From Eubacterium oxidoreducens (GTDB taxonomy: Bacteria; Bacillota; Clostridia; Lachnospirales; Lachnospiraceae): a DNA stretch of 64,000 bases. Shown piece by piece: positions 19,603 to 30,296 of this stretch. Within the stretch, counting starts at the first letter, position 1. Each line of letters starts with the position of its first letter. Where the stretch lies: positions 62,001-126,000 of the forward strand of contig NZ_FMXR01000006.1 in the NCBI RefSeq assembly GCF_900104415.1. The letters are read 5' to 3'. The position numbers and the translations under genes were made by a program. Under the pieces are notes generated by a model. The model saw only the letters and a program-made list of their open reading frames with translations. It was not told the origin of the DNA and did no database searches.

Positions 19603-20097
19603 ATGACGGTACATATAGAAGAAGAGGTTGAAATTCCATTTGACTTTGACTATAAACAACTTGCGGATAGAGTAATAGAAGCATGTATAGATTATGTCAA
19701 TTTTCCATTTGAAGCGGAAGTGAATATTTTACTGGTCGATGATAAAATGATACAGGAAATAAATGCCAAGCAACGAAACATTGATAAGGCTACCGATGTA
19801 CTTTCCTTTCCTATGTTGGATTATGAACAGGCCGGAGATTTTTCAAAGATTGAGGAAAATTCCGATAATTTTCATCCGGAGACTGGAGAATGTCTTTTGG
19901 GGGATATTGTAATCAGCGTAGATAAGGTGCTTAAGCAAGCCCAAAACTATGGTCATAGTGCAAAGCGAGAATATGCCTTTTTGATTACGCATAGTATGTT
20001 TCATTTATTTGGCTACGATCATATGACTTCTAAAGAGGAAGAAATTATGTTTGCAAAACAAGCATCCGTTTTAAAGATGCTTCAGATAAATCGTTAA
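19603..20097 (+). CDS. ybeY: Endoribonuclease YbeY (rRNA maturation)
   Basis: Zinc-dependent single-strand RNase involved in 16S rRNA 3'-end maturation and ribosome quality control. The 164 residues include the three-histidine metal site HSMFHLFGYDH (H-x3-H-x5-H). The start ATG at 19603 follows the previous stop almost directly, with GAGG a few bases before. Its place after phoH and the HD protein matches other Firmicutes, where dgkA, cdd and era often follow; here they do not. Confidence 0.96.
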   Translation: MTVHIEEEVEIPFDFDYKQLADRVIEACIDYVNFPFEAEVNILLVDDKMIQEINAKQRNIDKATDVLSFPMLDYEQAGDFSKIEENSDNFHPETGECLLGDIVISVDKVLKQAQNYGHSAKREYAFLITHSMFHLFGYDHMTSKEEEIMFAKQASVLKMLQINR

Positions 20098-20127
20098 ACA
20101 CTAATAAGAATGGGAGGAATTAAGAAA

Positions 20128-21219
20128 ATGAAAAGAGTTTTTAGTGTTATACTTGTGGCTGCACTTTGTATGGTGATGTTTGCAGCATGTGGGAAAAAAG
20201 AAGAAACTGTGGTTTCAACTACGGAAGATGAAGTTTCCGTTGTTGAGGAAGAACCGGTGGATACTCACGAAGGTCAGGCAAAAAGTTATCTGACAGGCGA
20301 GTGGATTGACGAGGATACAGCAGCACTTCGTCCGTTTGCGGTAATGTTTGGCAATACTAATGAGAGCGGAGTTCTTCCACAAGCCGGAATCGGATCTGCA
20401 GACGTAGTTTATGAATGTACTGTAGAAGGTGGTCTGACGAGACTTATGGGGATTTTCCAGGATTATGAGAGTGTAGAAAAATATGAATCAATTCGTAGCT
20501 GTCGTTTGTATTTTTTGGAATTTGCCTCTGAGTTTGAGGCGATTTATGGTCATTGGGGACAATCACCATATGCCAAAAGCGCACTTTCAGCTTACGACGA
20601 TTTAGACGGACAATCGTCAACTATCTTTGGAACAACTTATTTTAGAGATTCTTCAAAATCCGCTCCGCACAATGGATATGCAACAGGCGAAGGAGTTGCA
20701 GCCGGAATTGAGGCACTTGGATATGATAAGACGTATTCTGAGGATTATGAAGGTCATTATCAATTTGCAGAAGATGATCAAACCATAGAGTTATCTGATG
20801 GAGAAGATGCTGTGGTTGTTAAGCCTGGATATGTCGTGAACAAACCATGGTTCTCCTATGATGAAGAAGATGGATTATATTATCGTTATCAGTATTCACA
20901 GTCTCAGACAGATGCAACTTCCGGAAATCAACTTGCTTATAAGAATATCATTTTCCAGTATATGACAACCGGAATGATGGATTCAAAGACTTTGAACATT
21001 CCAACAAACGGCAGTGGTAAAGGAAAATATATCACAAATGGTAAAGCAATCGATATTACCTGGGAAAAAGATACGACTTCATCCGTTATGCATTATTATG
21101 ATGAAAGCGGAAATGAAATCACTTTAAACCAGGGAAAGACTTGGGTTTGTGTTGTGGATTCAGCAAAAACCGATGCAGTTGGCATCTATGCATCGAAAGA
21201 GGATGCCGGCGTCGAATAA
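20128..21219 (+). CDS. DUF3048 (YerB-like) lipoprotein
   Basis: Predicted lipoprotein anchored outside the membrane; function unknown. The 363 residues begin with a lipoprotein signal (MKRVFSVILVAALCMVMFAAC, lipid-bearing Cys21), then an acidic low-complexity stretch and the DUF3048 fold (RPFAVMFGNTNESG...IGSADVVYECTVEGGLTRLMGIFQDYE...SIRSCRLYFLEFA). I start at the ATG at 20128; an upstream in-frame ATG at 20110 would place the GGGAGG ribosome site inside the gene. It sits between ybeY and a flippase. Confidence 0.88.
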   Translation: MKRVFSVILVAALCMVMFAACGKKEETVVSTTEDEVSVVEEEPVDTHEGQAKSYLTGEWIDEDTAALRPFAVMFGNTNESGVLPQAGIGSADVVYECTVEGGLTRLMGIFQDYESVEKYESIRSCRLYFLEFASEFEAIYGHWGQSPYAKSALSAYDDLDGQSSTIFGTTYFRDSSKSAPHNGYATGEGVAAGIEALGYDKTYSEDYEGHYQFAEDDQTIELSDGEDAVVVKPGYVVNKPWFSYDEEDGLYYRYQYSQSQTDATSGNQLAYKNIIFQYMTTGMMDSKTLNIPTNGSGKGKYITNGKAIDITWEKDTTSSVMHYYDESGNEITLNQGKTWVCVVDSAKTDAVGIYASKEDAGVE

Positions 21220-21242
21220 TAAATTTGAGGTAATTAATTAAC

Positions 21243-22892
21243 ATGGCAGGTAAAGGAAAGAAGAGTAATTTTTTAATACAAGGATCTATACTGGCGATTG
21301 CGTCAATCATCAGCAGAATCATTGGACTTGTTTATCGAATTCCAATGCAGCAAGTAATTGGTGATGGTGGAAACAATCTGTATGGAACGGCTTATGAAAT
21401 ATATAATGTTTTTTTGTTAATATCTTCTTTCTCCCTTCCGCTTGCCGTGTCAAAACTTGTATCGACTAGAGTTGCGCAAAAAGATCGAAAGAATGCATAT
21501 CGATATTTTAAAGGCTCTTTGTTTTTTGCAATCATATCCGGATTGGCGGTTACGTTAATTGTATTCTTTGGTGCCGGATTTTTTGCAGATATTATGAATA
21601 CACCGTTTAGCTACTATGCATTAAGAGTGTTAGCGCCTACTTTGTTTATTGTTGCAGTGATGGGAACAATACGAGGTTTCTTTCAGGGGCTTGGAACAAC
21701 AATGCCAAGTGCGATATCACAGATCATTGAACAAATTGTAAATGCGATCATCAGTATTATTGCATCCTATGTATTGTTCTCCTATGGTGCCAAAGTTGGT
21801 GCTGTAATGGGCGATCAAAAGAATTATGCAGAAGCTTATGGGGCAGCCGGCGGTACATTAGGAACCTGTATTGGTGCAGTGATTGGATTATTCTTTATTT
21901 CTTTTGTGTTTTTTGCTTATCGTCCGGTTATGAAGCGCCTGATACGAAAAGAAAAAAAGAATCCATCTGAATCATATCGTAGAATTATTCGCATTGTCAT
22001 TATGACCATAATTCCGGTACTGCTTAGTACAACCATTTATAATATTTCTTCCGTCATTGACAATGGATTATTCAAAGCAATAGCGGAACATCAAGGCTAT
22101 TCGGCAGAGGTGTTTGGCGATATGTGGGGAATCTTTAGTGGTAAGACAAAACTACTTTTGAATGTTCCAATTGCGATTGCCTCTGCACTTGCTGCATCAA
22201 CGGTACCAACGCTTGCAGCTGCATATGCGAATAAAGATATGGAGTTATTGCGAAAGAGGATTCACTCAGCAATTCGTTTTACCATGTTGATTGCATTTCC
22301 GTGTGCAGTTGGAATGGGTGTGTTAGCAGGACCGATTCTACAGCTTTTATTTAGTGATACCAATACACTTTCGGCGCAGATGTTATCGGTTGGTGCAATT
22401 TCTATTATTTTCTATTCCTTGTCAACGATTTCGAATGGAATTCTTCAGGGAATTGATAAGATGCGAGTGCCTGTAACAAATGCAATATATGCATTGATTT
22501 TACATGTTGCTTTTTTGGTGGTCTTAATGATGGTATTTGATTTAAATATTATGGCTGTCGTAATGGCAAATACATTTTATGCATTTATCATGTGTATCTT
22601 AAATCATTGGGGAATTCGAAAAGAAGCCAGATATAAACAAGAAATCAAAAAAACGTTTCTACTTCCCGGATTATCATCTTGCATGATGGGAATTATAGTA
22701 TTTGGTGTATATAAAGCGTTATTTATGCTTTTGAAAGCAAATTCTATTGCAACTGTTGTGGCTATTGTAATTGGTATGTTAAGTTATGCAATTATAATGA
22801 TTGTATCGAAAGGGATTACAAAAGCGGAGCTTGAAACGATGCCGAAAGGAAATATTTTAATCAAAATCTTTGAAAAATTACATTTGATGTAA
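21243..22892 (+). CDS. Polysaccharide flippase of the MATE/SpoVB-MurJ type
   Basis: Integral membrane protein of 549 residues with about fourteen hydrophobic segments, of the oligosaccharidyl-lipid flippase superfamily (SpoVB/MurJ/Wzx-like). Members move lipid-linked sugars across the membrane; in Gram-positives this group includes candidates for lipid II transport. Seen: the N-terminal ASIISRIIGLVYRIPM motif and the central GNLYGTAYEIYN and RGFFQGLGTTMPSAISQI segments. The exact substrate cannot be told from sequence. It begins 23 bases after the lipoprotein gene. Confidence 0.88.
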   Translation: MAGKGKKSNFLIQGSILAIASIISRIIGLVYRIPMQQVIGDGGNNLYGTAYEIYNVFLLISSFSLPLAVSKLVSTRVAQKDRKNAYRYFKGSLFFAIISGLAVTLIVFFGAGFFADIMNTPFSYYALRVLAPTLFIVAVMGTIRGFFQGLGTTMPSAISQIIEQIVNAIISIIASYVLFSYGAKVGAVMGDQKNYAEAYGAAGGTLGTCIGAVIGLFFISFVFFAYRPVMKRLIRKEKKNPSESYRRIIRIVIMTIIPVLLSTTIYNISSVIDNGLFKAIAEHQGYSAEVFGDMWGIFSGKTKLLLNVPIAIASALAASTVPTLAAAYANKDMELLRKRIHSAIRFTMLIAFPCAVGMGVLAGPILQLLFSDTNTLSAQMLSVGAISIIFYSLSTISNGILQGIDKMRVPVTNAIYALILHVAFLVVLMMVFDLNIMAVVMANTFYAFIMCILNHWGIRKEARYKQEIKKTFLLPGLSSCMMGIIVFGVYKALFMLLKANSIATVVAIVIGMLSYAIIMIVSKGITKAELETMPKGNILIKIFEKLHLM

Positions 22893-22908
22893 TGAATGAG
22901 GATATATT

Positions 22909-24156
22909 ATGAGTAAGAAGGATATTTATGATCTTGCCGTAATCGGTGCGGGAGCAGCCGGAATATTTGCAGCAATCACAGCAGCTCGAAGGGGCTGCTG
23001 CGTTGTGCTTATAGAACATAGTAACCAAATCGGAAAAAAATTACTTTCGACAGGAAATGGTCGTTGTAATTTTTCGAATCTACTTATGCAACCGGATTGT
23101 TATCATTCATCCTCAGGCGAGGGATACTTCCGGGTGATTGAAGATTATGACAGCGATTGTTTACAGGCTTTTTTTCAAGAGCTTGGTATGCTGATTACGA
23201 ATAAGAATGGCTATCTGTATCCGGCTACGCAATCTGCTGTAACAGTGCTGGAAATCTTCAAGCTGGAATTGGAGCGATTACAGGTAAAAATCAAAACGAA
23301 TACCATACTTTCGCAATTGACTCAAAGTAATGATCAGTTTCAATTAATGACGGATTCCGGATATATCATGCATGCAAAAAATGTACTTCTTGCAACCGGA
23401 TCAAAAGCAGCTCCTTTTACGGGTAGTGACGGGAGTGGTTATGATTATGCCGTCAAATTTGGACATCGATTGGTTCCAATCGTCCCTTCTTTAACCGGAA
23501 TTGAGTCGTCTGATTCTTTTTTTCATCATATTCCTAAGATACGATTTGACGGAACGATATGTGTGATGATTGAAAACAAGCAGATCTATGAAGAAAAAGG
23601 ACAACTTCAATTAAGTGATTATGGGATTAGCGGAATTCCGGTATTTCAATTAAGCAGATATGTTTCCTATGCTGCGCAACAAAAAAAGCACATAAAAGGA
23701 ACTATTTCATTTGTTGAAGAAAACTACGCACAAATCTTAAAAAAACTCCATTTAATAGCGAAAGTCAGAGCAAACAACCCTATTCGCAAGTTGCTAATCG
23801 GGATTGTGGATGGCAAATTGATTGCTCCGATTATAAAAAGGCTTGATATAGATAGCTCCTTATTGATTCAGGATATGACGGAAGCAGATTTTCAAAAGGT
23901 GGCATCCTTTTTAACCGGATTTGAATTTCGCATTCAAAAGACACGTGGGTATAACGATGCACAAGTATGTGCAGGAGGCATCGATTTGAATCAGATTGAT
24001 TTAAAAACCATGGAGTCAAAAATAGTAAAAGGTTTGTATTTTGCCGGTGAAATACTTGACGTTGATGGAAAATGCGGTGGCTATAATTTGCAATGGGCAT
24101 TTTCAAGTGCACATAAAGCGGCAATGAATATACGTGATAAAGGAGATAATGGATGA
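22909..24156 (+). CDS. BaiN/HI0933-type flavoprotein
   Basis: NAD(P)/FAD-dependent oxidoreductase of 415 residues in the HI0933/YhiN family. Seen: the N-terminal dinucleotide motif VIGAGAAGIFAAITAARRG with the following acidic residue, the family signature KKLLSTGNGRCNFSN, and the C-terminal FAD motif LYFAGEILDVDGKCGGYNLQWAFSSG-like region (here ending SSAHKAA). The physiological substrate of most members is unknown; the name BaiN comes from bile-acid metabolising relatives. Its stop overlaps the start of the next flavoprotein by four bases (ATGA), so the two are translationally coupled. Confidence 0.9.
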   Translation: MSKKDIYDLAVIGAGAAGIFAAITAARRGCCVVLIEHSNQIGKKLLSTGNGRCNFSNLLMQPDCYHSSSGEGYFRVIEDYDSDCLQAFFQELGMLITNKNGYLYPATQSAVTVLEIFKLELERLQVKIKTNTILSQLTQSNDQFQLMTDSGYIMHAKNVLLATGSKAAPFTGSDGSGYDYAVKFGHRLVPIVPSLTGIESSDSFFHHIPKIRFDGTICVMIENKQIYEEKGQLQLSDYGISGIPVFQLSRYVSYAAQQKKHIKGTISFVEENYAQILKKLHLIAKVRANNPIRKLLIGIVDGKLIAPIIKRLDIDSSLLIQDMTEADFQKVASFLTGFEFRIQKTRGYNDAQVCAGGIDLNQIDLKTMESKIVKGLYFAGEILDVDGKCGGYNLQWAFSSAHKAAMNIRDKGDNG

Positions 24157-25739
24157 TTCGTATTATGAATCTGGCTATGCCTTTAGACCATAATGAAGAA
24201 GAACTTGAAGAAAAAATTATAAAAAAATTAAAAATTCGATTGACCGAACTTTTAGAATATGAAATTATTCGTCGATCTATTGATGCAAGAAAAGGGCAAA
24301 TCACATTTCGCTATATCATTGATGTAAAAGTGGCAAATGAAACACGCTTGAAAAATCGGATTGATGGAAAGAAAATCATTAAAATAAAGCGGGAAGAATA
24401 TCAATTTCCAACACAAAGAGGGAATATTCCGCTAAAACGTCCGGTTATCATAGGTGCTGGTCCGGCCGGTCTGTTTTGTGCTTATATGCTTGCAAAAGCA
24501 GGATACCATCCTCTTGTTATTGAACGAGGAAAGAGCGTTGATAAGCGAATCGTGGATGTGGAAAAATTCTGGAAAAATAAAGAATTGAATCCTTCTAGTA
24601 ATGTACAATTTGGAGAAGGTGGTGCCGGAACTTTTTCGGATGGTAAGCTAAATACTTCAGTAAAAGATATTCGCAATCGAAAAGTGCTAAAGATTTTTCA
24701 TGAATTTGGCGCACCTAAAGAAATATTATACGATGCCAAACCGCATATAGGTACAGATCGACTGATTGATTTTCTTGTTTCATTTCGCCATGAAATCATA
24801 AATCTTGGCGGTGAATTTTGGTTTGAAACTTGTCTAACTGACTTTAAATACGAAGATGGACAAATTACATCCATAGAATTAAATCATGATAAATGGTATG
24901 AATGTGAGGTTTTAGTACTTGCTATTGGTCATAGTGCCAGAGATACCTTTCGTATGTTGCATAGTAAGCATTTTGATATGGAGGCAAAACCTTTCGCGGT
25001 CGGATATCGAGTAGAACATCCGCAAGATATGATAAATGAAATCCAATATCATGGTATTTCACATCATAACCTTAGCGCCTCCCCTTATAAAGTACATACA
25101 AAACTAAATAATGAAAGAGGTGTGTATTCGTTTTGTATGTGTCCGGGCGGATATGTGGTAAATGCTTCTTCGCAGACCAATATGCTGGCTGTAAATGGAA
25201 TGAGTTATGCCAAACGAGATGGCAAAAATGCGAATAGTGCAATCATAGTATCCGTAACGCCAGAAGATTTTTCTGCGTATAAAGCTGGTGCTTTATCCGG
25301 AGTTTGTTTTCAAGAAGACATGGAAAGAAAGGCATTTGAAGCTGCAAACGGCGCAATTCCACAACAATTGTATAAAGATTTTAAGGAAGATCATCTTAGC
25401 TTGTCATATGGAGCATTTCAAAGCGAGACGAAAGGAGAGCATGCGTTTGCTGATGTTAGACATATTTTCCCGGATGTAATAGCCGAATCATTTATAGAAG
25501 GCATGGAATATTTTGGCTCAAAGATTCCGGGATTTAATCGTGATGATGCGATTGTTTCAGGCATTGAAAGCAGGACATCATCCCCGATAAAAATGTATCG
25601 GGATGAAATGTTTGAAAGTAATATTAAAGGAATTTATCCGTGCGGCGAAGGAGCCGGTTATGCCGGAGGAATTACTTCTGCAGCAATGGATGGAATGAAG
25701 ATTGCAGAAGCAATTGCTCAAAAATACACTATTATATAA
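24153..25739 (+). CDS. FAD-dependent dehydrogenase (COG2509 type)
   Basis: Flavoprotein of 528 residues belonging to the uncharacterised FAD-dependent dehydrogenase group. An N-terminal alpha/beta region (about residues 1-90) precedes the dinucleotide motif VIIGAGPAGLFCAYMLAKAGYHPLVIERG; GEGGAGTFSDGKLNT is the family signature, and GIYPCGEGAGYAGGITSAAMDGM the C-terminal FAD motif. It is coupled to the upstream flavoprotein by a four-base overlap. The substrate is unknown. Confidence 0.9.
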   Translation: MIRIMNLAMPLDHNEEELEEKIIKKLKIRLTELLEYEIIRRSIDARKGQITFRYIIDVKVANETRLKNRIDGKKIIKIKREEYQFPTQRGNIPLKRPVIIGAGPAGLFCAYMLAKAGYHPLVIERGKSVDKRIVDVEKFWKNKELNPSSNVQFGEGGAGTFSDGKLNTSVKDIRNRKVLKIFHEFGAPKEILYDAKPHIGTDRLIDFLVSFRHEIINLGGEFWFETCLTDFKYEDGQITSIELNHDKWYECEVLVLAIGHSARDTFRMLHSKHFDMEAKPFAVGYRVEHPQDMINEIQYHGISHHNLSASPYKVHTKLNNERGVYSFCMCPGGYVVNASSQTNMLAVNGMSYAKRDGKNANSAIIVSVTPEDFSAYKAGALSGVCFQEDMERKAFEAANGAIPQQLYKDFKEDHLSLSYGAFQSETKGEHAFADVRHIFPDVIAESFIEGMEYFGSKIPGFNRDDAIVSGIESRTSSPIKMYRDEMFESNIKGIYPCGEGAGYAGGITSAAMDGMKIAEAIAQKYTII

Positions 25740-25759
25740 GACAATAAGGAGTAAAAAAC

Positions 25760-28405
25760 GTGGCAGAACTTACGCCTATGATGGCGCAATACATGAAGAC
25801 AAAAGAAGAATATCGTGATTGCATCTTGTTTTATCGATTAGGTGACTTTTATGAAATGTTTTTTGATGATGCAATTACTGTATCGAAAGAATTAGAATTA
25901 ACGCTTACCGGAAAAGCTTGTGGGTTAGAAGAAAGAGCGCCAATGTGCGGCGTGCCATATCATGCAGCTGAATCCTATTTGAATCGTTTGGTTTCGAAAG
26001 GATATAAAGTTGCTATCTGTGAGCAAGTTGAAGATCCAAAGCTTTCAAAAGGTCTTGTAAAGCGTGAAGTGATTCGGATTGTAACACCGGGAACCAATTT
26101 AGATGCATCTATGCTTGATGATGGTCGCAATAATTTTTTGATGTGTATCGTATATACGACTAATAGTATAGGATTATCCATTGCGGATATTTCCACTGGA
26201 GAATTTTATACAACAGAAGTTGATACATTTCGAGGAATCATGGATGAAATTTATAAATATGCGCCCTCCGAAATTATTTGCAATGATGCATTTACGGTCA
26301 GTGGTTTTGATATTACGCAAATTAAGGAACGGCTACAAATCTGTATCAGCCCTCTTGATGACTGGTATTTTAATGATGATACTGCCACGCAGACAGTGCT
26401 GGAACATTTTCGGGTAAAACAGTTAGAGGGACTTGGATTATCCGATTTTCCGGTAGGTACTGTGGCCAGTGGGGCACTGCTTACTTATCTAGAGCAAACA
26501 CAAAAAAACGATCTTGGGCAAATGACTTCAATTCATCCATATCGCATTGGTAAGTTTATGATTATAGACAGTTTCACTCGTCGTAACCTTGAACTGATCG
26601 AAACGATGCGAGAAAAGCAAAAACGAGGCAGTCTGTTTTGGGTATTAGATAAGACAAAAACCGCTATGGGCGCACGTATGTTGCGTAGTTTTATAGAACA
26701 GCCATTATTAAATGTTGAAGCAATCAAGCAGCGACAGGATGCAATTGAAGAATTAATGAAAGATATGATATCTCGAGAAGAAATTCGAGAGTATTTAACA
26801 CCGGTTTATGATTTAGAACGTCTTATCAGCCGGGTTACATATCAAAATGCCAATCCAAGAGATTTGATTTCGTTTAAAACTTCTTTATCGATGCTCCCGG
26901 CTATAAAAACGATACTGTCTGAATTTCATAGTGATTTACTTCGAAATTTGAATGAACAACTCGATCCTTTAGAGGATATTCATGCATTAATTGAACGTTC
27001 GATTGTGGATGAGCCGCCACTTCTTGTAAGGGAAGGCGGAATCATTAAAGAAGGTTATCATACAGAAGTTGATCGTCTTAAAACTGCCAAAAATGAAGGC
27101 ACTTCCTGGCTTGCCGGACTTGAAGAAAAAGAACGTGAAAAGACCGGAATTAAAAATTTAAAGATAAAATTCAATAAGGTTTTTGGATATTATTTGGAAG
27201 TAACAAATTCCTATAAAGATCTTGTTCCGGAATATTATATGCGTAAGCAGACTTTGACAAATGCGGAACGTTATATTACTCCGGAATTAAAAGAGATGGA
27301 AGATACGATATTAGGTGCGCAAGACCGACTTGTTGGATTAGAATATGATTTGTTTTGTGAAATCAGAAGCTCTATTGCCAAGGAAGTTGTTCGAATTCAA
27401 CAAACAGCGAAAGCGATTGCTCTTTTGGATGTTTTATGTTCTCTTGCACAAGTCGCTGAGCAGAATAATTATTGTAGACCTGTTGTCAATGAGAAAGGAA
27501 AAATTGAAATTACAAAAGGACGTCATCCTGTCGTAGAGAAAATGATTTCAAATGATTTGTTCATATCCAATGATACCTATCTAGATCACAACAAGAAAAG
27601 GGTAGCAATCATTACCGGTCCAAATATGGCTGGAAAATCCACCTATATGAGACAATGCGCGCTCATTGTATTAATGGCGCAAATAGGAAGTTTTGTCCCG
27701 GCTGAAAAGGCAAAGATTGGAATTGTGGATCGAATCTTTACAAGAGTTGGCGCATCTGATGATTTATCATCCGGGCAAAGTACTTTCATGGTGGAGATGA
27801 ATGAAGTAGCCAATATACTCCGAAATGCAACATCCGATTCGCTGCTTATTTTAGATGAAATCGGGCGTGGAACTAGTACATTTGACGGACTTTCTATTGC
27901 GTGGGCTGTGGTTGAACATATCTCGAATCCGAAACTGCTTGGAGCTAAGACTTTATTTGCAACACATTATCATGAACTTACAGAATTAGAAGGAAAGCTT
28001 GATAATGTTACGAATTATTGTGTCGCAGTAAAGGAAAACGGTGATGATATTGTCTTTCTTCGCAAGATTGTACCGGGAGGGGCCGATAAAAGTTATGGTA
28101 TACAGGTGGCAAAACTTGCCGGCGTTCCGGATGGTGTAATTGAAAGAGCAAAGCAAATTGCCGGAGAATTGGCAACGCAGGATATTACAGAACGTGTAAA
28201 GGCCATCGCCGAAGAAAACGGAAAAAAAGAAACGAAAAAGAATGTGCCGGATGCAATGGATATGGCACAAATTTCATTATTTGATGTGATGAACGATGAT
28301 GATATTCTAGAAGAAATCAAAGAACTCGAAATTGGTAATATGACACCGGTAGATGCGTTAAATAAATTGTATGAAATTCAATGTAAGATTAATAATCGCT
28401 GGTAG
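25760..28405 (+). CDS. mutS: DNA mismatch repair protein MutS
   Basis: Recognises mispaired bases and starts repair. The 881 residues include the mismatch-binding N-terminus with the Phe-x-Glu motif (FYEMF in LGDFYEMFFDDA, about residues 33-44), connector and lever domains, and the ATPase with Walker A GPNMAGKST and the DEIGRGTSTFDG motif. The start is GTG at 25760 with AAGGAG eight bases before. It heads the mutS-mutL-miaA-ynbB cluster known across Firmicutes. Confidence 0.98.
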   Translation: MAELTPMMAQYMKTKEEYRDCILFYRLGDFYEMFFDDAITVSKELELTLTGKACGLEERAPMCGVPYHAAESYLNRLVSKGYKVAICEQVEDPKLSKGLVKREVIRIVTPGTNLDASMLDDGRNNFLMCIVYTTNSIGLSIADISTGEFYTTEVDTFRGIMDEIYKYAPSEIICNDAFTVSGFDITQIKERLQICISPLDDWYFNDDTATQTVLEHFRVKQLEGLGLSDFPVGTVASGALLTYLEQTQKNDLGQMTSIHPYRIGKFMIIDSFTRRNLELIETMREKQKRGSLFWVLDKTKTAMGARMLRSFIEQPLLNVEAIKQRQDAIEELMKDMISREEIREYLTPVYDLERLISRVTYQNANPRDLISFKTSLSMLPAIKTILSEFHSDLLRNLNEQLDPLEDIHALIERSIVDEPPLLVREGGIIKEGYHTEVDRLKTAKNEGTSWLAGLEEKEREKTGIKNLKIKFNKVFGYYLEVTNSYKDLVPEYYMRKQTLTNAERYITPELKEMEDTILGAQDRLVGLEYDLFCEIRSSIAKEVVRIQQTAKAIALLDVLCSLAQVAEQNNYCRPVVNEKGKIEITKGRHPVVEKMISNDLFISNDTYLDHNKKRVAIITGPNMAGKSTYMRQCALIVLMAQIGSFVPAEKAKIGIVDRIFTRVGASDDLSSGQSTFMVEMNEVANILRNATSDSLLILDEIGRGTSTFDGLSIAWAVVEHISNPKLLGAKTLFATHYHELTELEGKLDNVTNYCVAVKENGDDIVFLRKIVPGGADKSYGIQVAKLAGVPDGVIERAKQIAGELATQDITERVKAIAEENGKKETKKNVPDAMDMAQISLFDVMNDDDILEEIKELEIGNMTPVDALNKLYEIQCKINNRW

Positions 28406-28417
28406 AAAGGAACGAAA

Positions 28418-30289
28418 ATGCCTGAAATTGAAGTGCTTGACAAACAGACAATTGATAAGATTGCAGCGGGTGAAGTAATTGAGCGTCCATCTTCTGTTGT
28501 GAAAGAATTGGTCGAAAATTCTATTGATGCCGGAGCCTCTATGGTAACGGTTGAAATAAAAGATGGTGGAATTAGCCTGATTCGGATTACGGATAATGGA
28601 TGCGGCATAGACAAAGAGCAGGTCAAAATTGCTTTCTTACGTCATTCAACAAGTAAAATCAGAAGTGTAGATGATTTAAATTCTATCTCTTCTTTAGGAT
28701 TTCGTGGAGAAGCTTTATCAAGTATTGCCGCTGTATCCCAGGTTGAATTGATTACCAAAACACCAAGGGCATTTTCGGGTATCCGCTTTTTTATTGAAGA
28801 TGGAATTGCCGGAGAATTAGAAGAAATAGGAGCACCGGATGGAACAACCTTTTTGATTCGTAATTTGTTCTATCATACTCCTGCAAGGAAAAAGTTTCTT
28901 AAAAGTGCACAGACAGAGGCTGGATATATTAACACGTTAATGCAACACCTGGCTTTATCTCATCCGGATATTTCATTTCAATTGATTATAAATAATCAGC
29001 CAAAATTAAGAACAAGCGGTAATGGCAGTTTGAAAGATGTTATTTATCAGATATATGGACGCGATGTTGTGAAAGAACTAATCGAAGTATCATTTGAAAA
29101 TGAAATATTTCAAATGAAAGGATTTATAGGAAAACCTGTGGTTTCAAGAGGCAATCGTAATTTTGAACATTTTTTTGTTAATGCCAGATATATCAAAAGT
29201 CAATTGTTATCAAAATGTGTGGAAGATGCATATAAACTGCATCTTATGCAGCATCAATATCCGTTTTGTGTATTGCATCTTACTTTTCAAGGCGAAATGC
29301 TTGATGTAAATGTTCATCCGACCAAGATGGAATTGCGATTTGAACAACCACAGCTTGTATATGATGCTATCGTTCCTGCGATCAAAGAATCATTAGAAGA
29401 ACAAGAATTGATTATCGAAAGTACCCCATTACACCCCAAAAAGGATATTACAAAACCGCAAAGAAGACCGGAACCATTTGAAGAAGAGCGTTTAAAGAAA
29501 ATCCGTGAATCTATTCGTGAAGATACTCCTTATGAACCAAAATATCCTGAGCACTCACCCCAAAGGGTATCTTTTGTGAAAGAAAAAGAACCTGTTATTT
29601 TTACAAATACAGTAAAAAGCACGCCTTCCACATGTGAAACAGAAGAGAAATTTATTCAGAAAAAAATTGAAGATTATGTGCCACAAATAGAAGACTGGAA
29701 AGAATTTAAACAACGTGAAGTGAAAATAATCGGACAAGTTTTTGATACATATTGGTTGTTGGAATATGAGAAAAAATTATATATTATGGATCAACATGCT
29801 GCGCATGAAAAAGTAATGTTTGAGACATTTATGAAGCAATATCGTACCAAAGACTTTACAACGCAGATGATTTCTCCGCCGGTAGTACTTAATTTATCTA
29901 TGACCGAGGCAGACAATCTAAAAAAACATATGGATTCTTTTACTTCTTTGGGATATGAAATCGAACCATTTGGTGAAGATTCTTATTGTATCAGAGGCGT
30001 TCCGGCTAACCTTTATGGAATTGATTTGAAAGCTCTTTTTATTAACTTGCTTGACGAATTATCTGAATTAGGAAAAAATTCAACAAGTGATTTAATAACC
30101 GAAAAAATCGCATCCATGTCATGCAAAGCAGCAATTAAAGGAAATCAAAAAATCAGTTTTGAAGAAGCAAAAGCATTGCTAAATCAGATATTAGAACTTG
30201 ATAATCCTTATCAATGCCCACATGGCAGACCAACACTTGTTACCATTTCACAATACGAGATGGATAAGAAATTCAAAAGAATTGTTTAG
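28418..30289 (+). CDS. mutL: DNA mismatch repair protein MutL
   Basis: GHKL ATPase that links MutS to strand processing. The 623 residues show the N-terminal ATP site (ELVENSIDAGA, DNGCGI, GFRGEAL), a flexible proline- and charge-rich linker (about 330-430), and a C-terminal domain with the metal-binding endonuclease motif DQHAAHEKVMFE plus CPHGRP. It is therefore predicted to be the nicking type used where there is no MutH. It follows mutS by 12 bases. Confidence 0.98.
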   Translation: MPEIEVLDKQTIDKIAAGEVIERPSSVVKELVENSIDAGASMVTVEIKDGGISLIRITDNGCGIDKEQVKIAFLRHSTSKIRSVDDLNSISSLGFRGEALSSIAAVSQVELITKTPRAFSGIRFFIEDGIAGELEEIGAPDGTTFLIRNLFYHTPARKKFLKSAQTEAGYINTLMQHLALSHPDISFQLIINNQPKLRTSGNGSLKDVIYQIYGRDVVKELIEVSFENEIFQMKGFIGKPVVSRGNRNFEHFFVNARYIKSQLLSKCVEDAYKLHLMQHQYPFCVLHLTFQGEMLDVNVHPTKMELRFEQPQLVYDAIVPAIKESLEEQELIIESTPLHPKKDITKPQRRPEPFEEERLKKIRESIREDTPYEPKYPEHSPQRVSFVKEKEPVIFTNTVKSTPSTCETEEKFIQKKIEDYVPQIEDWKEFKQREVKIIGQVFDTYWLLEYEKKLYIMDQHAAHEKVMFETFMKQYRTKDFTTQMISPPVVLNLSMTEADNLKKHMDSFTSLGYEIEPFGEDSYCIRGVPANLYGIDLKALFINLLDELSELGKNSTSDLITEKIASMSCKAAIKGNQKISFEEAKALLNQILELDNPYQCPHGRPTLVTISQYEMDKKFKRIV

Positions 30290-30296
30290 GTGATTT